64,000 nt of DNA from Otatea glauca (GCA_036346275.1 JAYEVK010000407.1:1-64000), one strand, 5' to 3'. Counted from the stretch's first letter, positions 43,385-54,267 are shown. Notes: generated from the letters alone by a model not told the origin. Program-made: numbers and translations.

Positions 43385-46145
43385 GCTATTCTACAGCTGC
43401 GTGTAGAATGGCCTATTCTACTCTCGGGCTATTTAACCCAGCCAGATGCCACCCTTTCAACGCACTACCCTAGTTACTTGGACAAATCAACTAGTTAATG
43501 CATAGCATTACTTAAAATGTGTACACGATAGCCCAAAATAAATAATTAATGCACCGTATCATCAGAACCACTAGTAAGTTGTGTTACTAGTTTGTATATG
43601 AATCTAATTTCTTTATTTTAGCCGTAACTTTTTATTAATAACTCCGATTCACAAAAGGCTTTCACTATTAGTTTACTAACGACGAGAGCAAAAAAGTGAT
43701 ATAAGTTTTACAGCATAAATCAGATTTTACTATCCATAAATATAGATTTTACTATCGATACACACGACGTTTATTACCGAGACTTATATTAGTGTGTTGC
43801 TCTTGTCATCAGCAAGCTAATGGTGAAAACCTTTTATGAATCGAAGCTGTCAATAAAAAGTTACGGCTAAAACAAATAAATTGGATTCATATACAAACTA
43901 GGAATAAACTTACTAGTCGATTGGATTACTTACTAGTGGGTTAATATGTTTTGTAGTCCGTACACGTATATGTTTTATCTTTGTTTTAGCCATATCATTT
44001 TATTGGAAGCTCCGATTTGTAAATGGTTTTCACTAATAGCTTACTGACGATAAGAGAGATGAAATGATATAAGTTTCGCTAATAAACAATAATTTTCCAA
44101 CTGGTAACAAAAATTACTATATATAACGTTTAGTGGCGAGGCTTGTATCATTATATTGCTCTCGATGTCAACAAGCTATTTGTGAAAACCGATCGTAAAT
44201 TAGAGCTGCCTTTAAGATATGGCTAAATAAAATAAAACAAGATTTATGTACGATCTACGATCATAGATTTACTAGTAGTTAGGCATTGGTGGATGGGATA
44301 GATTACTGGTCGCGTCCACCCAACATCCATTATTATATATATATTTAACATTGTAACTATATTTTGCTGATATAGTAACATTGATTCAACAAAGTATATA
44401 ATATATAGCCAACAGATAGTGATAGTGATTCAACAGTCTGCATCAGTTACGTGGTCAAACCACTAGTCTGCATTTTGTAGTCTGTATACAAATATATTTT
44501 CTCTTTGTTTTAGCCATATCTTTTTATTAGAAGCTCCAATTTGCAAATGGTTTTCACTAGTAGCATACTGACGACGAAAGCAACACAGTGATATAAGTCT
44601 CACCGCATGAATCATATTTTACTATCCATAAATATAGATTTTACTATCAATATAAATAGATTTTACTATCGATTCACGCGGCATTTATTAGCGAGATTTA
44701 TATCATTGTGTTGCTCTCGTCATTAGTAAGTTAATGGTGAAAACCTTTTGTGAATCGGAGCTGTCAATAAAAAGTTACAGCTAAAATAAAGAAATTAGAT
44801 TTATGTACAAACTAGATACGCAACTTACTAGTCGGTTGGATTACTTACTAGTCAGTTAATGTGTTTTGTAGTCTATACACGAATATGTTTTCTCTTTGTT
44901 TTAGCGATATTTTTTTATTGGAAGCTCCGATTTGCAAATGGTTTTCACCAATAGCTTACTGATAACAAGAGCAACAAAATGATATATGTCTCGCTAGTAA
45001 ACAGTAATTTTTCCGACTGGTAACATAAATTACAATATATATAACGTTTAGTGGCGAGGCTTGCATCATTATGTTGCTCTTGTCGTTAGCAAGCTACTAT
45101 TGAAAACCGAACATAAATCGGAGAGATTAATGTATAATCTACGGTCACATATTTACTAGTCGTTAGGCATTAGTGGATGGGTTAGATTACTGGTCGCGTC
45201 GGTCCAGCCTCGATTATTATATATATATAATGTTGTAACTACATTTTTCTGATTAGTAATATTGATTCAATAGAGTATATAATACGTACCCAATAGATAG
45301 TAATATTGATTCAACAGTCTGCATAAGTTACGTGGTCAAACCGACTAGTTAATGCGTTTTGTAGTATATACATAAATATGTTTTCTCTTTGTTTTAGCCA
45401 TATATTTTTATTGGAAGCTCCGATCTGCAAACGGTTTTCATCAGTAGCTTACTGACGACGAGAGCAACACAGATATATAAGTCTCACCGCATGAATCAGA
45501 TTTTACTATCGGTATAGATAGATTTTACTATTGATACACACGGAGTTCATTAGCGAGACTTATATTAGTGTGTTGCTCTCGTCGTTAGTAAGCTAATGAT
45601 GAAAACCTTTTATGAATCGGAGTTGTCAATAAAAAGTTACAGCTAAAACAAAGAAATTAGATTCATGTACAAATTATGACCTCAACTTACTAGTCGATTG
45701 GATTGCTTACTAGTCGGTTAATGTGTTTTGTAGTCATACACAAATATGTTTTCTCTTTATTTTAGGTATATATTTTTTATTGGAAGCTATAATTTGCAAA
45801 TGGTTTTCATCAGTAGCTTACTAACGACGAGAGCAATAGAATGATATAAGTCTTGCTAATAAACAGTAATTTTTCCGACTGGTAACAGAAATTACTATAT
45901 ATATAACGTTTAGTGGCGATGCTTGTATCGTTATGTTACTCTCGTCGTCAGTAAGCTACTGGTGAAAACCGATCGTAAATCAGAACTGCCAGTAAAAGGA
46001 TATGGCAAAATAAAATCAAACAAGATTCATGTACAAACTATGATCATCCATTGTTTTACTAGCAATTAGTTTAGTCCACACACAGACGGGATGGTTTGTA
46101 CGCGCCGAAGCATCGCAGCAGCCATACGTCTCGCGCGTAGAATAG
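43385..46145. mobile_element. Foldback element E3, non-coding, 2.8 kb
   Basis: Left end GCTATTCTACAGCTGCGTGT then AGAATGGC, able to form a hairpin; right end GCGCGTAGAATAGCGC, the E1-type end in reverse. A short TA tract lies to the left and a TATATACA-type tract to the right. The interior is a dimeric tandem array with long inverted repeats. No transposase. Confidence 0.75.
43560..46070. repeat. About 890-bp dimeric foldback array in E3
   Basis: The phrase TTTTAGCC(A/G)TA followed by TTTTTATTGGAAGCTCCGAT-type sequence occurs in two alternating forms: form A near 43610, 44510 and 45395 (step about 885-900) and form B near 43990, 44900 and 45765. After each forward copy an inverted copy follows (ATGGTGAAAACCTTTTATGA, CAATAAAAAGTTAC.GCTAAA), so each half-unit is a palindrome with arms of about 140 bp around a loop that holds TTTTACTATC phrases (form A) or a TAACGTTTAGTGGCGAGGCT block (form B). 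Confidence 0.85.
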
Positions 46146-46149
46146 CGCT

Positions 46150-46278
46150 ACAGTATATACATATACATATATGTATACATATACATATATACTTATTTAT
46201 ATATATATATATATATACCTATATGTGTATATCTGTATATATATATATTATATATGTATGTATATATGTATATATATA
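46150..46278. repeat. TATACA/TA microsatellite
   Basis: Mixed ATACATAT and TA units between E3 and Micron-like copy 3. Confidence 0.92.
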
Positions 46279-46690
46279 GGACGTTGAAATGGGGCACCAT
46301 GGAGCTTGGGCTGAATGATTTCAAATGCGCATATTCAAACCAAATTCGGGTATGTTTTTTAAAAAAATTTGTTTTAGGGTATATACACATCTATAACAAT
46401 TCAAATGAAACACATAATTTTGAAAAAAATATACCCAAATTCAAATATTTTAAACGAATTTAGATTGCATGTTTTGCTGATTTATATATATAATCAGGAC
46501 ATACCTACAAACAAATTATCATCAAAAAAGGAAACTCTAGTTTAAATTTCAGTTCAAACTTGTTCGAACTAGTTAGTAAACTAATTAAACTCAACATCCT
46601 AAAAATTTCAAAAAAGTAAACGTACAATACATAGGAGAATATATCCATTTTGTATCATGGAGCTCAGGCTCCATGGTACCCAAGTAATTA
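46279..46690. mobile_element. Micron-like unit, copy 3
   Basis: Same orientation as copy 1: starts GACGTTGAAATGGGGCACCA, then ATGATTTCAAATGCGC, and ends ATGGTACCCAAGTAATTA next to TA repeats. The terminal palindrome has changed at both ends in step (GGAGCTTGGGCTGA and ATGGAGCTCAGGCTCCAT instead of GTGCCC), which suggests a subfamily. Non-coding. Confidence 0.8.
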
Positions 46691-46805
46691 TACTATATAT
46701 ATATATACATATATATACGTATACGTATATATATACATATATGTATACATATATAAGTATATGTATGTACATATACATACATAAGTGTATATACATACGT
46801 GTGTA
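46691..46805. repeat. TATA/TATACA microsatellite
   Basis: TA, TATACG and TACATA units separating the Micron-like unit from Copia sequence. Confidence 0.92.
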
Positions 46806-46829
46806 TAGTCATCGACGGAAGAAAGAGAT

Positions 46830-47228
46830 GGATTGCGGTTGTTGGTGCGGTCGTTCGAGCCAGAGGTGTTGCCACAGTTCCGTTGGTGCGGCTGCCATCA
46901 CCGTGGATTGCTGTACCTCAGAGTTGGAGAAGATGAGGGCGGTGGCGGTGGTATTCTTGGAGATGTTTTTCTTCTAGCTCTCCTTGAGAAGGAGCATGGA
47001 GTGGGTCTACAAAAAAGTGGGAAAAAGGTGTTTATGTTGGAATGGTAATGATATCAGAATAGCCCACATGAAGCCAGCGGAGACATGCAAGAACTAGGGT
47101 TTCATGAGAAACCGGATGACGATCGACATCGATGAGAGAGTCTGCCAAGATTTTCAGCTTGGTGCAGTATTTCATGATGGTCATGCCGCGATCAAAGCAC
47201 GAAATTCAGCTTCAATCTTATTTGCATG
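46830..47228 (-). pseudogene. gag: Copia gag, distal part
   Basis: It continues the gag from the other side of the CACTA insertion: TIMKYCTKLKILADSLIDVD, then VSHETLVLACLRWL (about 47190-47070), the conserved middle of Copia gag proteins (UBN2-like). Below 47000 the frame is rich in Asn, Thr, Ala and Gln, a usual gag tail. Frame changes make it non-functional. Confidence 0.7.
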
Positions 47229-47873
47229 CACTACTACAGAATTGTACATCAGAATCGGTTCTTTTTTGTCATTACAGTCGGTTCAAGTGACGATACGAAG
47301 TCTTTAGATAGTGATGAGGTGGAGTTATCACAGTCGATTTTGGCCCAATTATGATAAAGCCTTATTAGAACCGGTTCTTAGGTGAAACCGATTCTGATCA
47401 ACACATTATCACAATCGGTTTTTTCGAATAACCGATTCTGATAAAGGGTCATCAGAATCGGTTCTTTCAAGGAAGCGATTGTGATGACCCTTCATTAGAA
47501 TCGGTTCTGATACATCCATTCCTTACGGTCCATCTGCAATTAAATTTCGCATAATAAATTAAGTAATAACTGGAACGACAACTAGTTAGCTATTTTACAT
47601 ATTGAGACATCATTTCAATTAATATTACTTTTACAAAATAGAGGATAGGTTCCAAGATATATAAATGTACTCACGATCGATACCTAGCTTCTTCCCTAGT
47701 TTAGAGCTTTCAATTCCCTAGATAGGAGACATAAATTTTTAAAATCAACAATGATATCAAATAATCTAATTATATAGCTAGTGCAGTAGCTTGCAAATCT
47801 TTTTACTACAACGAAACAAAACAAGAGTACCAACGATGACTCCTAATATCTAAATAGCTTAGGTCCTAATCCC

Positions 47874-48084
47874 ATTCGAGGATGTGTGGTTCGGGAAAGT
47901 TCCTAAGCCGTTGTACAACTCCAAAAAAAATTTTGGCAGCATCTCCCCGCTGTTCTCCATATACACGTCTCGACAACAGGTCAAGAGGGGTGTGCATATA
48001 AAGAACACCAGGGAGACGCTACCGAAATCTACTCTGAAATTGTACAACACAGCTCAGGAACTTGCTCGAATCACATATCCTCGA
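47874..48084. other. Foldback (hairpin) shared with the large CACTA
   Basis: Outer arms ATTCGAGGATGTGTGGTTCG and CGAATCACATATCCTCGA, next CGTTGTACAACTCC against AAATTGTACAACAC, inner CTGTTCTCCATATACACG against GTGTGCATATAAAGAACA. Pairing is imperfect but extends over some 90 bases per arm. Compare 54268-54465. Confidence 0.7.
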
Positions 48085-48609
48085 TCTGTCCAAAAAACGT
48101 GGACAATTCGAGACTGCTCGCTTATAAATATGCCATTTCGTTCGGCATATATATAAACAAGCATCCTCGAACGGGAGACGTACGTTCTGCAGCCTAAACT
48201 CTAAAATTTATCACATGATAGCAACAATAATTCCATATTAACACGAGAGCACTACAATAATTAAATAGATGTGTGCTTGTCAAATAAAGAGTGTGAAATC
48301 TAAAAGCACGTACACACTCCCATGCAACCTAAACTTTATTCACGACATATCGAAATTACCTTGTACAAAATTGAAGGGGTTTAAAGAATTGCTCACATTT
48401 TGAAGAAAACCGCAAATGAGGGCAAAAAGAGGGGAATCTCCTCAAGATAGTGTTTCAAATTTGCCCTCTAAATACCCACCCATGAGGACTTCAAATCTTC
48501 TCACCCAAGTATTGCTTCCAACCACACAATATGAGCTGTTTTCTCGGGTGGCGGCGAAGAAATCTCCTCTGGAACAACAACAGACAAGAGTTCAGCGCGA
48601 GTGGTATAT

Positions 48610-49200
48610 ATGACCTAGCGAGGCACATCAGAATCGATTCTTTTCCAAAAGCGATAGTGATGTGCAAGGTCATCACTATCGCTTCTTTTTATAGAAGCGA
48701 TAGTGATGAGCACGTAGACATTAGAATCGGGTTTTTTCGAGAAGCGACTCATCACTATCGGTTCTTTTTATAGAAGCGATAGTGATGAACTCGTACACAT
48801 CAGACAACTAAAAAGCGATAGTGATGTGCACGGTCATCACTATCGATTCTTTTTATAGAAGCGATAGTGATGCGAACATGATCATCACTATCGCTTCTTT
48901 TCTTAGAACCGATAGTGATGTATATTCACATCACTATCGCTTCTATCAAAAGAACCGATAGTGATGTGGACGTGATCATCACCATCACTTCTTTTGTTGC
49001 AACCGATTGTGATGACCGTGCACATCACTATCGCGTTTTAGTTGAGAACCGATTGTGATATGCCCTGTGCTACATCACAATCACTTATAATCTCAGAACC
49101 AATAGTGATTATTACTAACACCCATCCGAAGTTATTTATCACAATCATTTTTTCCTAAAATCTTAAGAACCAATACAGATAAAGCGATAGTGATGTGCCA
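48610..49200. repeat. Subterminal repeats of the small CACTA
   Basis: GAAGCGATAGTGATG and its reverse complement CATCACTATCGCTTC alternate at least ten times. In CACTA elements such repeats are binding sites for the TnpA-type protein. The motif differs by one step from that of the large CACTA, which has GATAGAGATG. Confidence 0.88.
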
Positions 49201-49216
49201 TTCTGTAGTAGTGATG

Positions 49217-49612
49217 ATCCTTTTTGTTTGTCACGAAAGAGGTTCTCAATGGTGTCCCACACCATATGAGCAGTAGAACCCGGTTGCATGACTATATCGA
49301 AGATTTCCATAGATATGGAACCATAGATATTCCAGGAGAGGACGGTGAAGTCGCGCGTCATGCCCCCGTTGCTGTCGGTCGAATTTGCACAAGACTTGTC
49401 GACGTGACTCGAGAGAGTACTTGCCAAGCGTGACGAGAAAGAGCTCCTACCACTTGGCATAGTTAGATGCCCAGAGATCAAGTATGATTGGAACATGGGT
49501 CTTGATGCTGGCGACTTGAACTGCTTGCGAGGACCATGGTGCAATGGCGTAGTTGGTCGTCGCAGTAGGAGTAGTAGCACCGGCTAGGGTTACTATGGTA
49601 GACGCCATGGCA
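49217..49612 (-). pseudogene. gag: Copia gag, proximal part
   Basis: The start is the ATG at 49610 (MASTIVTLAGATTPTATTNY). It continues WSSQAVQVASIKTHVPIILD, SNYAKW, a TAG where a Trp or Tyr codon is usual, ELFLVTLGKYSLES, then in the next frame SHVDKSCANSTDSNGG, YGSISMEIFDIVMQPGSTAH and MVWDTIENLFRDKQKG. This order is that of Copia gag proteins. The reading breaks at 49216 where the CACTA is inserted and picks up again at 47228. Confidence 0.85.
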
Positions 49613-49886
49613 GTAGTTACGCTATCGCAATAGCAGTAGGTTCTTCAAGATGAGCAGTGGCAACGATTGTAGCAATGGCGGCGATGGAAGAAGTATCTTT
49701 GGAGATGGCGGCCATGGTGGTGGTTGCCACAGTTGTGGCGGGAGCGGCATTGGCCAGGTGGGCAGTGGTGGTGGGTGGCTGAGACGGCAACAATAGCGGC
49801 GACGGAGGCTTGCCCAGCATCCATGATGGGATGGTCGAAGACGAGGGGCAATGTATTGATTCACATGTCGGGATCTGATGGATGTG
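49613..49886 (-). other. Copia leader region
   Basis: Between the primer-binding site and the gag ATG. It is repetitive in ACC/GCC triplets, so several frames are open (Ala/Thr/His-rich). An alternative upstream ATG at 49833 reads MLGKPPSPLLLPSQPPTTTA and stops at about 49617, so the gag start at 49610 is not fully certain. Confidence 0.4.
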
Positions 49887-49898
49887 TTCTAATACCAT
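49887..49898 (-). other. Primer-binding site (initiator Met tRNA type)
   Basis: The minus strand reads TGGTATTAGAAC, two changes from the common TGGTATCAGAGC that pairs with the 3' end of initiator methionine tRNA. It follows directly on the LTR end CAATTTTTCA. Confidence 0.75.
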
Positions 49899-49995
49899 GA
49901 AAAATTGATAACAATCGCACACCGTATCATTGCATTGCTTTGGAATATATACATAATTTGTATCTTGTACAACAAGAAAAGTAACTACTAAATAC
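49899..49995 (-). repeat. Edge of a Copia 5' LTR, cut by CACTA
   Basis: 97 bases ending CAATTTTTCA on the minus strand next to the primer-binding site. The rest is displaced by the CACTA at 49996. Confidence 0.65.
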
Positions 49996-50015
49996 CACTA
50001 CTACACAAATATACA

Positions 50016-50612
50016 TCACAATCGGTTCTTTTTCATCATCACAGTCGGTTCTAGTGGTGACACAAAGTCATGATACAGAGATAAGGCGGGCATTATTACA
50101 GTCGGTTCTTGCCCGATAGAGATGATATGGTCATCTCTATCGGTTCTTTATAAGAAGCGATAGAGATGATGGTCATATCTCTATCGGTTCTTTGTAAGAA
50201 GCGATAGAGATGATACAGTCATCTCTATCGGTTCTTTGTAAGAACCGATAGAGATAAGACCATCATCTCTATCGCTTCTTATAAAGAACCGATAGAGATG
50301 AATATACCATCTCTATCGCTTTTTTCAAAGAACCGATAGAGATAATACCATTATCTCTATCGCTTCTTATAAAGAACCGATAGAGATGACTGTATCATCT
50401 CTATCGCTTCTTAAAAAGAACCGATAGAGATAATCTAATCATCTCTATCACGTCTTTGAAAGAACCGATAGAGATGAAGATACTCATCTCTATCACTTCT
50501 TGTAAAGAACCGATAGAGATGAGTTCATCATCCCTATCGCTTCTTTCAAAGAACCGATAGAGATGACCGTCACATCTCTATCATTTTCTTGTGAGAACCG
50601 ACAGAGATGAAG
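50016..50612. repeat. Subterminal repeats of the large CACTA
   Basis: About 20 alternations of GAACCGATAGAGATGA and TCATCTCTATCGCTTCTT, each pair able to form a hairpin (TCTATCGCTTCTTATAAAGA, then ACCGATAGAGA). These are the expected binding sites of the TnpA-type protein encoded at 52.5-54.0 kb. Confidence 0.92.
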
Positions 50613-50854
50613 GGGTGTGGTGTGCTATCACATTCTAATCAGCACATATTCCACACAATATGCACATATCACATTCACACAGAAATTACAGACAACATAT
50701 CACATTCAAAGAACATGAACACTTTGTTACAACAAACACATATCACATTCGTTAACAAAATAGAACGTAAACATGCTTAACCATAAGTACACATGCTTGC
50801 ATTCAGATATGTAATATTTGTTCACATCTGGTCTAGTAGGAGCTTTTGGGATCT
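50613..50854 (-). other. 3' untranslated region of the tnpA-like gene (probable)
   Basis: AT-rich stretch with repeated CACATATCACATTC phrases between the stop at 50855 and the subterminal repeats. No ORF or clear polyadenylation signal was pinned down. Confidence 0.4.
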
Positions 50855-52080
50855 CTAAACCGTCCGTCCTCCGATAAGCATTCTATCCAGTACCACGGCA
50901 TAAGTGGTCTCGTATCTTGTTGAGTGCAAGGTCTTGTCTACACTCTTACGGGGATAACGGTATGCTACAAGATAGAAAGCGAGTGCTCTAATTTGAGTTT
51001 TCAAATTTTCATGTGAAAGACTAATTGTATATGCATGTACTACCTTAGGGAAGCAGTCGAGCCGACAATCAAGATCACCATGTGTTGCATGACATACAAA
51101 CCACAGCGGTCGTCGCTGCCCTGTTGATGACACTGTGAAGAAAGAAAAATAAATTAAGAGACAAAGAAAATATGTCGAAAATCTAAATCTTATATATGAT
51201 AGCCACTTGTACCTTGAAGTCGACATACTCCGACTTGGAGCCCTTTTGTCGTCGTGTGTCCCTCCCGCTTCGACGTATTCCTTGAAACCCCTATATACAT
51301 TGGAAAGATGTCGTTGAGTAAAAAAATAATGAATGTAGTTAAATACAGAAAATGTTAGATAAGAGTGGTGCACTTACTGCTCCAAAGGAGGCTTGATCGC
51401 GTAGGCCATCGGTCTCTTATCAAGCGAATTAAAAGTGTACACTTTGTTGTCGCTCGGAAGGAGCACGAGTAGAACCCAATGATTGCTTATTAAATGGTAT
51501 GCAGCGAAGAAAATAAGTTCACATACGGTTTCAGTGTGTAAGTAATTGAACAGTGAAGTAGTACTTACTCCTCGTGGTACGGGAATAGAATGAAGCCCTT
51601 CTTCGACTCAGCTTGCAATGCCCTCTTGATGTAGCTGGCAACCCATTCCGGTTGAAGCATAGCCATCGTCGCGGACACAAGCTCAGGGTCGACGAACCCA
51701 ACTAGTTGTCGATTCATCACGACCCGCTGCCTCATCGCCCTGCAACTCGTATTGAATGTTAAAAAGCGTAATGCAAAATCTTATGGAAGTCATAAGGTCG
51801 TGCAACGTGGTGCGATACTCACGGCGCCGAGGATCGTCATAAAGAGAAATATCGATGGCTATCGGTTGAGTACAGACGAACAGATCCTCAAAACTAAGCG
51901 AATGTCCCATCCTCCTCGCGGTGGAAATGTCCCTTTCAGTATCTAACATTGAAGTCGACACGCCGCTCTCTTTCGCTTTGTCAATGTACCATCCATGGAG
52001 TATCGAGTTCATATGCCTAGAGCGTTCAATTTCTCGGGAGGCGAAGCGGCTTTCCATGTACGTAGGCCTTAAATTCATAA
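50855..52080 (-). CDS. C48 (Ulp1-like) protease domain exons of the CACTA tnpA-like gene
   Basis: Ulp1-type cysteine protease domain, common at the C-terminus of plant CACTA ORF2. Exons by splice sites: to 51823 (LSFEDLFVCTQPIAIDISLY, donor GTGAGT), about 51740-51570 (GFVDPELVSATMAMLQPEW, FILFPYHE, donor GTAAGT), 51485-51378 (NHWVLLVLLPSDNKVYTFNS, donor GTAAGT), 51290-51213 (GSKSEYVDFK), 51132-51044 (CHQQGSDDRCGLYVMQHM, donor GTAGTA) and 50987-50855. Joins keep the frame. The catalytic His (NHW), Gln (QQG) and Cys (RCGLYV) are present; the Asp position of the usual DSL motif reads Asn (FNSL), which may weaken or abolish activity. Ulp1 enzymes cleave SUMO; what CACTA versions cleave is not known. 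No stop interrupts these exons. Confidence 0.75.
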
Positions 52081-52084
52081 GGCT

Positions 52085-52505
52085 TCATCGTGGTGCATGC
52101 GGCTCTCCTTTACGGGCGAAGGAGTCTCGTGGCGGGACGATGGGCTTTTCATGTACCGAGGGGCGCTGTGGCCTTTGTGAGCCTAGCCTTTTAGCGAGGC
52201 CTCGGTGGTTACGTGGTTGTCGTGCTAGTCCTTTTATGCACCAGCTCGTACTTTGTGCGGGGCTCGTCACGCGATCGTGGGAGCAGCGCAGTGCGGTAGG
52301 AACCTCCAAATAACGCGCATAATTAAGTAACTTGTTGCAATACTACTGGAATGGTACAGAAGACGTGAGGGATGTTTACCTTGACCAGTACGACGCTTGC
52401 CGTGGGCCACTTGATGAGCGACATCGCGCTAGCCCGAGAGTGGTGATGTCTTCGTTGGGGAACTCGAGCACATGTGATAAGAAGGCCGTGGGCGTAGTCC
52501 ACGGA
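52085..52505 (-). other. Linker between TnpA part and C48 part
   Basis: The minus-strand frames read FLSHVLEFPNEDITTLGLAR-like text at about 52400-52480, which resembles the short conserved segment between the TnpA domain and the protease domain in other grass CACTA proteins. Frames change here, by introns or small indels; I could not fix the exon borders. Confidence 0.4.
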
Positions 52506-52508
52506 TCC

Positions 52509-54018
52509 TCATGTAGCCCTTCCCCAAAGGGTGACCATGCACCGTGTCGGTCTCCTTGCATGGAAATGCAACCCGCGTGCGACCTCAACAGAAATCCGTC
52601 TTCCGTCGGTGGTGGCACTTGGTAGGCGCCTGCAAAAAGTGCGCAACTTGAGAGAAAACATATGAAGAGTTACCCTCGCACCATTAAGTAAGGCAAAATT
52701 AATTATTACCTTCAGCTGGGGACCGGACTTATCATTTTTGGAACCGCGGCTACTTGGTGGGGGCACAGGTTTCTCTACAGTAGGCGGGGGCATCTGGCTC
52801 CGACTCTGGGAGATCATCGCCATCATCTCGGCCCTTAGGCGCTCCTCACGTGCCATCATCTCCACCCTCATCTCCTCCTCACGTGCCATCATCTGCACCC
52901 TCATCTCCTCCCTCATCTCCTCCGAGATCTCCTCCCTCAGCTGCTCCCTAAGCGTGTCCTTCAAGCGCTCCGCACGTGCCTCCCATGTTCTTGATCTGGT
53001 ACTCGAAGCAGCATCTTGGAAGTAGGACTTCTTCGTATGCCCGACCTGCGGCAAGCACCCGCCCTTATGGTCGAGCTTCCGATCGCGATGGATAGGATGT
53101 CATTTGACCCTTGGCTAAGAAAGGTCCCTGCTCTTTCCTCCGCTTACCTCCTCCCGCAAGAAGCGAATCTGAATTAGATCTCAAATACTGTAGGAATGGT
53201 CTCATCGCAATGTAGTAAGTTTGATATCTTACGATGGTGGAGACGACTTGCGCGGTAGTGGGGTTTGGTACTACCAGCTGCCCGTCCGCGGTTTTCTTTG
53301 TCCTCGCTAATACCTATCACGTGCCGCTCCTAACATATGTGCGAGTAAGGCATCGCTGTCCGGAGTTGGCGCACTCCTCGGCTAGTCGTGCCCATTTCGC
53401 TTTCTTCCTTCAGAGTTGCCTAAACCGAGGTGGTGCGCGTGCGTGTTCACCTCTGGGTAGCAACGTTCCTCTGTCTCGGCTCCTCGCCGCCGGGCGTACT
53501 CTTGATCCTCATGAACTCCTCCCAAACATCGGAGTCACGAGCGGATACCTCTCGAATGGTGCACGGCCTTTCAAAGACGTACTCACTATGCATGTAGACC
53601 ACGAAGTGCCTCGAGCCACACCCATCCTCTTCAAGGCGCATCTGCTTTGGTATTGTTTTCATCCTCCTCTTCTATAATCCATTTTCCCTTAACCTCGTCC
53701 CACACCGGTTCTTACGCTTGACGACCTCCTTTCTCCAATCCTTAACCGTTATGGGAACTCTCTCCCTCACCGCTTGCGAGGAATGGCGGTATCGCCCTTA
53801 CACTTGGGAGGACCCGTGCAAACGCCCGTCGCATTGAAGTGGAGAATTTGCGGCGTTCTTCCTGTGGCCCCTTTGCTCGGTCCTCGGGCCTTCCTCACCT
53901 TACTCGGCCCCTCGACATTTCGAACTTGGCTCGGCTCGACACTTGGAAGTTGGTGCGCCCCTCCGGAGCACCTTCTACTCTTTCTTGGCGATGAGCCGAT
54001 GCTCTCTAATTGCGACAT
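52509..54018 (-). pseudogene. TnpA-like N-terminal part of CACTA ORF2, uncertain integrity
   Basis: The start ATG at 54018 (MSQLESIGSSPRKSRRCSGG) is followed by a basic, proline-rich region. At 53447-53662 one frame reads HSEYVFERPCTIREVSARDS, and at 52700-53054 a strongly charged coiled coil appears (EQLREEISEEMREEMRVQMM, then two further EEMRVEMMAREE-type repeats). This matches the layout of plant En/Spm TnpA-like proteins (PF03004), which bind the subterminal repeats. Stops between the blocks (for example near 53380-53440 and 53200) may be introns or damage. It is one transcription unit with the C48 exons downstream. Confidence 0.55.
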
Positions 54019-54267
54019 TTTGAGTTTTCCTATCTAACATGGACAAATATTTGACATGAGAGAAAGCAATTCGTAGCTATTATGTGAACTTCACAATAAA
54101 TCATCCAAACAACGGTCAATGGATAATTCATAGCATGTCATTGTTCTAGCATATTGCGATGAGAGTATGAGATGAGCGAATGATCTTCAAGAAAAGTCTA
54201 TATGTTGACCAACTAAATACGTCTGACGATAACTCCTAATCTCTAAATAGGTTTGGTCCTAATCCCA

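Larger units (their letters stand above)
47229..49213. mobile_element. Non-autonomous CACTA transposon, 1,985 bp, TSD ATG
   Basis: Starts CACTACTACAGAATTGTACA and ends TGCCATTCTGTAGTAGTG, inverted repeats of each other, with ATG on both sides (47226-47228 and 49214-49216). Subterminal repeats fill about 47240-47520 and 48610-49200. The centre has no transposase but carries a foldback (47874-48084) that is also present in the large CACTA at 54268-54465. The terminal 60-70 bases also resemble those of the large CACTA, so it is probably a deletion derivative of that family, moved by its transposase. Confidence 0.93.
46806..49995 (-). mobile_element. Copia-type element: gag, PBS and LTR edge, split by CACTA
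   Basis: On the minus strand: the edge of a 5' LTR (49995-49899), a primer-binding site, and a gag that continues on both sides of a CACTA insertion (47229-49213) down to about 46830. No pol is present; the element stops at the microsatellite at 46805. The LTR is cut at 49996 by the large CACTA; if present, its remainder should lie beyond that element's far end, outside the window. Confidence 0.75.

Noticed and set aside
49617..49922. Ala/Thr-rich minus-strand ORFs as a separate gene
   Set aside because: They are GCC/ACC triplet repeats in the Copia leader; three overlapping frames are open for the same reason.
50016..50612. CRISPR-like or terminator array of short hairpins
   Set aside because: These are alternating forward and reverse subterminal repeats next to a CACTA TIR.
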